The notes beneath the pieces were generated by a model. That model saw only the letters and a program-made list of their open reading frames with translations. It ran no database searches and had not been told where the DNA came from. Made by a program: the position numbers and the translations under genes. Positions 5,589 to 6,864 of a stretch of DNA of 6,864 nt are shown here, in pieces. The stretch covers positions 1 through 6,864 of the forward strand of contig JAHFAA010000205.1 in assembly GCA_023250775.1 (NCBI GenBank), written 5' to 3'. This stretch comes from Bdellovibrionales bacterium (lineage in GTDB: Bacteria; Bdellovibrionota; Bacteriovoracia; Bacteriovoracales; Bacteriovoracaceae). How positions within the stretch are numbered: the first letter of the stretch is position 1; each line of letters begins with the position of its first letter.

Positions 5589-6353
5589 TTAAAAGGGCCT
5601 CGCTATGCGGGGCCTTTTTTTATTGCCTTTTTTATAGAGATAGCTGAGGCGCTTTTTTTCAGGAAATTTTTCAATCGCATAGCGAAGCATTGTTCGCGGC
5701 ATTTCATGGGCATGTTTTTTCAAAAAATTCTCTTCCACTTTTAAATCTCGTTTGCCGATCTCGCGCAATTGCCATCCCACGGCCTTATGAATCAGATCTT
5801 GCGGATCTTGCAGCAAGATTTTTGCAATCTTGAGGGCATGAGAAAAATCGTTTCGACCAATAAAATAGAACGTCGCCAAAACGGCCATCCGTCTTTCCCA
5901 AAGATTTTTACTTTTCGCCCACGCGTAGAGCAGAGAACAGTCGGCCTTAAAAAGATGCGCTCCCACGATGTGAAGAGTGGTGACGTCAACTAAATCCCAG
6001 TTATTAATCGAGGCGCGACACGCGATATAAGTTTGATAGATTAATTCTCTTTTCGCCGGATCGTTTTCTTTGACTGCCTTTTGATATTGCATAACTAAAA
6101 TGATCAAGGCCAAAAGTCTTTCTTCATGAAAGCGGGAACGCACGAGTTGTTTCGTGGTAGCGAGGTTCGCGGACAAAAATTTTTTGGCATATTTTCTGGT
6201 TGTCGGAACCTTAATTCCCAAAAACTGATCGCCTTCACCATACTGACCTGGGCCGGTTTTAAAAAAGCGTGCAAGGGCGAGGGCGAGTTGAGGATTTTTC
6301 TCAAGGCGAAACTGTGACTGAATTTGCTTTAGAGTGATCTTATTTTTAAGCAT
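5589..6353 (-). CDS. AlkD-type DNA alkylation repair protein (HEAT-like repeats)
   Basis: 254 residues, close to the usual family length plus a short tail. The N-terminus (ITLKQIQSQF, then ARFFKTGPGQYGEGDQFLGI near 28-47, and VPTTRKYAKKF) is typical of the COG4912 / AlkD superfamily, all-helical repeat proteins that bind damaged DNA and excise alkylated bases without flipping them. Residues matching AlkD's active groove are visible: Trp119 and Asp123 (NNWDLVD, the spacing of AlkD Trp109/Asp113), an arginine pair at 154-155 (LWERRMAVL) and Trp195 (HKAVGWQLREIGKRD). The start at 6353 fits the family; the open frame runs back to 6446, but that part contains the promoter. No good Shine-Dalgarno site precedes the ATG. 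The last 8 residues (RPRIARPF) are encoded by the convergent terminator hairpin and are probably not part of the ancestral fold. Confidence 0.88.
   Translation of the reverse strand: MLKNKITLKQIQSQFRLEKNPQLALALARFFKTGPGQYGEGDQFLGIKVPTTRKYAKKFLSANLATTKQLVRSRFHEERLLALIILVMQYQKAVKENDPAKRELIYQTYIACRASINNWDLVDVTTLHIVGAHLFKADCSLLYAWAKSKNLWERRMAVLATFYFIGRNDFSHALKIAKILLQDPQDLIHKAVGWQLREIGKRDLKVEENFLKKHAHEMPRTMLRYAIEKFPEKKRLSYLYKKGNKKRPRIARPF
5591..5621 (+). terminator. Strong Rho-independent terminator overlapping the end of the convergent gene
   Basis: Stem from A5591-C5603 to G5607-T5619, about 13 bp with a GC-rich core (GGCC pairing with GGCC), two G-U pairs and loop TAT. It is followed by further Ts to 5621. 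It closes the gene ending at 5570. On the minus strand it also has a T-rich tail, so it may work both ways, but there it contains the last codons and the edge of the stop codon of the alkylation repair gene. Confidence 0.85.
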
Positions 6354-6360
6354 TTCAATG

Positions 6361-6394
6361 ATTATATTATAAATGATGAATTTATGGGTGACTA
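6361..6394 (-). promoter_or_regulatory. Promoter of the alkylation repair gene, very close to its ATG
   Basis: On the minus strand: TAGTCA (6394-6389), a 17-base spacer, TATAAT (6371-6366), with a second overlapping TATAAT at 6366-6361. Only 12 and 7 bases separate these -10 boxes from the ATG at 6353, so transcription would begin within about 6 bases of the start codon or at it. Confidence 0.5.
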
Positions 6395-6486
6395 ATTTGC
6401 TTTGGGTAGAATGTCTAAGATTTCTTGGTCTTCTACGTAATGACACTTATATCGCTTGGTGCGAAAATTACTATCATATTTATAAA

Positions 6487-6491
6487 AGGAG
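6487..6491 (+). promoter_or_regulatory. Ribosome binding site that selects the start at 6497
   Basis: AGGAG 5 bases before the ATG at 6497 favours this start over the in-frame ATG at 6425, which would add 24 hydrophobic residues not seen in CDGSH proteins. A TATCAT at 6472-6477 is a possible -10 box, but I find no -35 box with it. Confidence 0.65.
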
Positions 6492-6496
6492 CTTTT

Positions 6497-6721
6497 ATGG
6501 GGAAAACACCCTTTGCTATTAATGTAGAAAAAGGAAAAGATTATTACTGGTGCACATGCGGAAAAAGTGCCACGGAACCATTTTGTAACGGGGCCCACAA
6601 AGGAAGTGGACTCTCACCTAAAAAATTCACGGCGACAGAAACTAAGACGCTTTATTTTTGCGGCTGTAAGCAAACGAAGGGCGCTCCTTTTTGTGATGGC
6701 GCCCATAAGAGTATCAAGTAG
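6497..6721 (+). CDS. Tandem CDGSH-type iron-sulfur protein
   Basis: 74 residues containing two complete zinc-finger-like CDGSH motifs, each binding one 2Fe-2S cluster through three Cys and one His. The first is C19-x-C21, PFC30, NGAH34; the second is C55-x-C57, PFC66, DGAH70. The first has Asn in place of the usual Asp, and both have Ala where the motif name has Ser, a common variant. Two motifs in one short chain without a membrane anchor is the arrangement of bacterial and CISD3-like (MiNT-type) members, which are soluble cytoplasmic or matrix proteins linked to redox or cluster transfer. The partner is not visible. It is divergent from the alkylation repair gene and is followed after 15 bases by a PilZ-like gene, likely in the same transcript. 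Confidence 0.92.
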   Translation: MGKTPFAINVEKGKDYYWCTCGKSATEPFCNGAHKGSGLSPKKFTATETKTLYFCGCKQTKGAPFCDGAHKSIK

Positions 6722-6736
6722 AGACGGAGAATTGTT

Positions 6737-6864
6737 ATGGCGAAGATTTTGAAGAAGGAACCTCTTACAAAAAGACGGCAGATTCGCTTTAAACCCGATG
6801 CTACTGTTACGGCGATGATCGATTTGAATGCGGAAAGGAAAGTCTTTACCCCTGCAATTACCAG
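6737..6864 (+). CDS. N-terminus of a PilZ-like protein (3' end outside window)
   Basis: 42 full codons are visible before the window ends, with no stop. The ATG is preceded by GGAG (6726-6729) with a 7-base gap. The N-terminus is basic (MAKILKKEPLTKRRQIRF), and R13-x-x-x-R17 fits the RxxxR motif with which PilZ domains bind cyclic di-GMP. The following PDATVTAMIDL strand and the FTPAIT segment fit the first strands of such a domain. The second half of the binding signature (D/NxSxxG) would lie just beyond the window, so the call is tentative. It is probably co-transcribed with the CDGSH gene. Confidence 0.5.
   Translation, partial: MAKILKKEPLTKRRQIRFKPDATVTAMIDLNAERKVFTPAIT

Noticed and set aside
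6354..6446. A 31-residue N-terminal extension of the alkylation repair protein
   Set aside because: Family members begin near residue 32 of this version, and the extension covers the predicted promoter.
1..6864. A defence, toxin-antitoxin or mobile-element system
   Set aside because: I found no nuclease, transposase, integrase, toxin family motif, terminal inverted repeats or CRISPR repeats on either strand.

Overview
The window holds nine or ten ordinary-looking bacterial genes of moderate GC content, with clear Shine-Dalgarno sites, several recognisable sigma70-type promoters and two strong intrinsic terminators. The gene mix points to a Gram-negative: a TolC-family outer-membrane efflux protein, several Sec-type signal peptides and a possible lipoprotein. 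A Lys/Ala/Pro-rich histone-H1-like protein, a PDZ-thioredoxin fusion and a PilZ-like protein would suit a Bdellovibrionota (Bdellovibrio-like) or other delta-type proteobacterial lineage. That placement is an inference from style, not proven by any marker gene.

Left part (1-1860, plus strand): the C-terminal part of a TolC-like efflux protein runs in from outside the window. It is followed by a small secreted six-cysteine protein and, 4 bases later, a GNAT acetyltransferase. A GC-rich hairpin at 1831-1848 closes this group and can act on both strands.

Middle (1860-5170): a Lys/Ala/Pro-rich DNA-binding-like protein is read leftwards from a good promoter. Divergent to it is an exported PDZ plus thioredoxin (WCPAC) protein. 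Then comes a 641-residue exported or lipid-anchored protein of unrecognised family, with propeller-like repeats in its N-terminal third and a helical C-terminus.

Right part (5170-6864): a small exported Lys/Thr/Ala-rich protein ends in a strong hairpin terminator. This hairpin overlaps the last codons of a convergent AlkD-type DNA alkylation repair gene, whose promoter lies so close to its ATG that the mRNA would be nearly leaderless. Divergent from that gene are a tandem CDGSH iron-sulfur protein and, 15 bases downstream, the start of a PilZ-like protein cut by the window end.

I see no mobile element, CRISPR array, RNA gene or defence system, and no intergenic gap longer than about 160 bases. 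The genes look like independent housekeeping or envelope units rather than one pathway. The most interesting points are the alkylation-repair gene that ends inside a terminator, the unclassified 641-residue protein, the A9 tract in the acetyltransferase and a matched pair of palindromes upstream of the two lysine-rich proteins.
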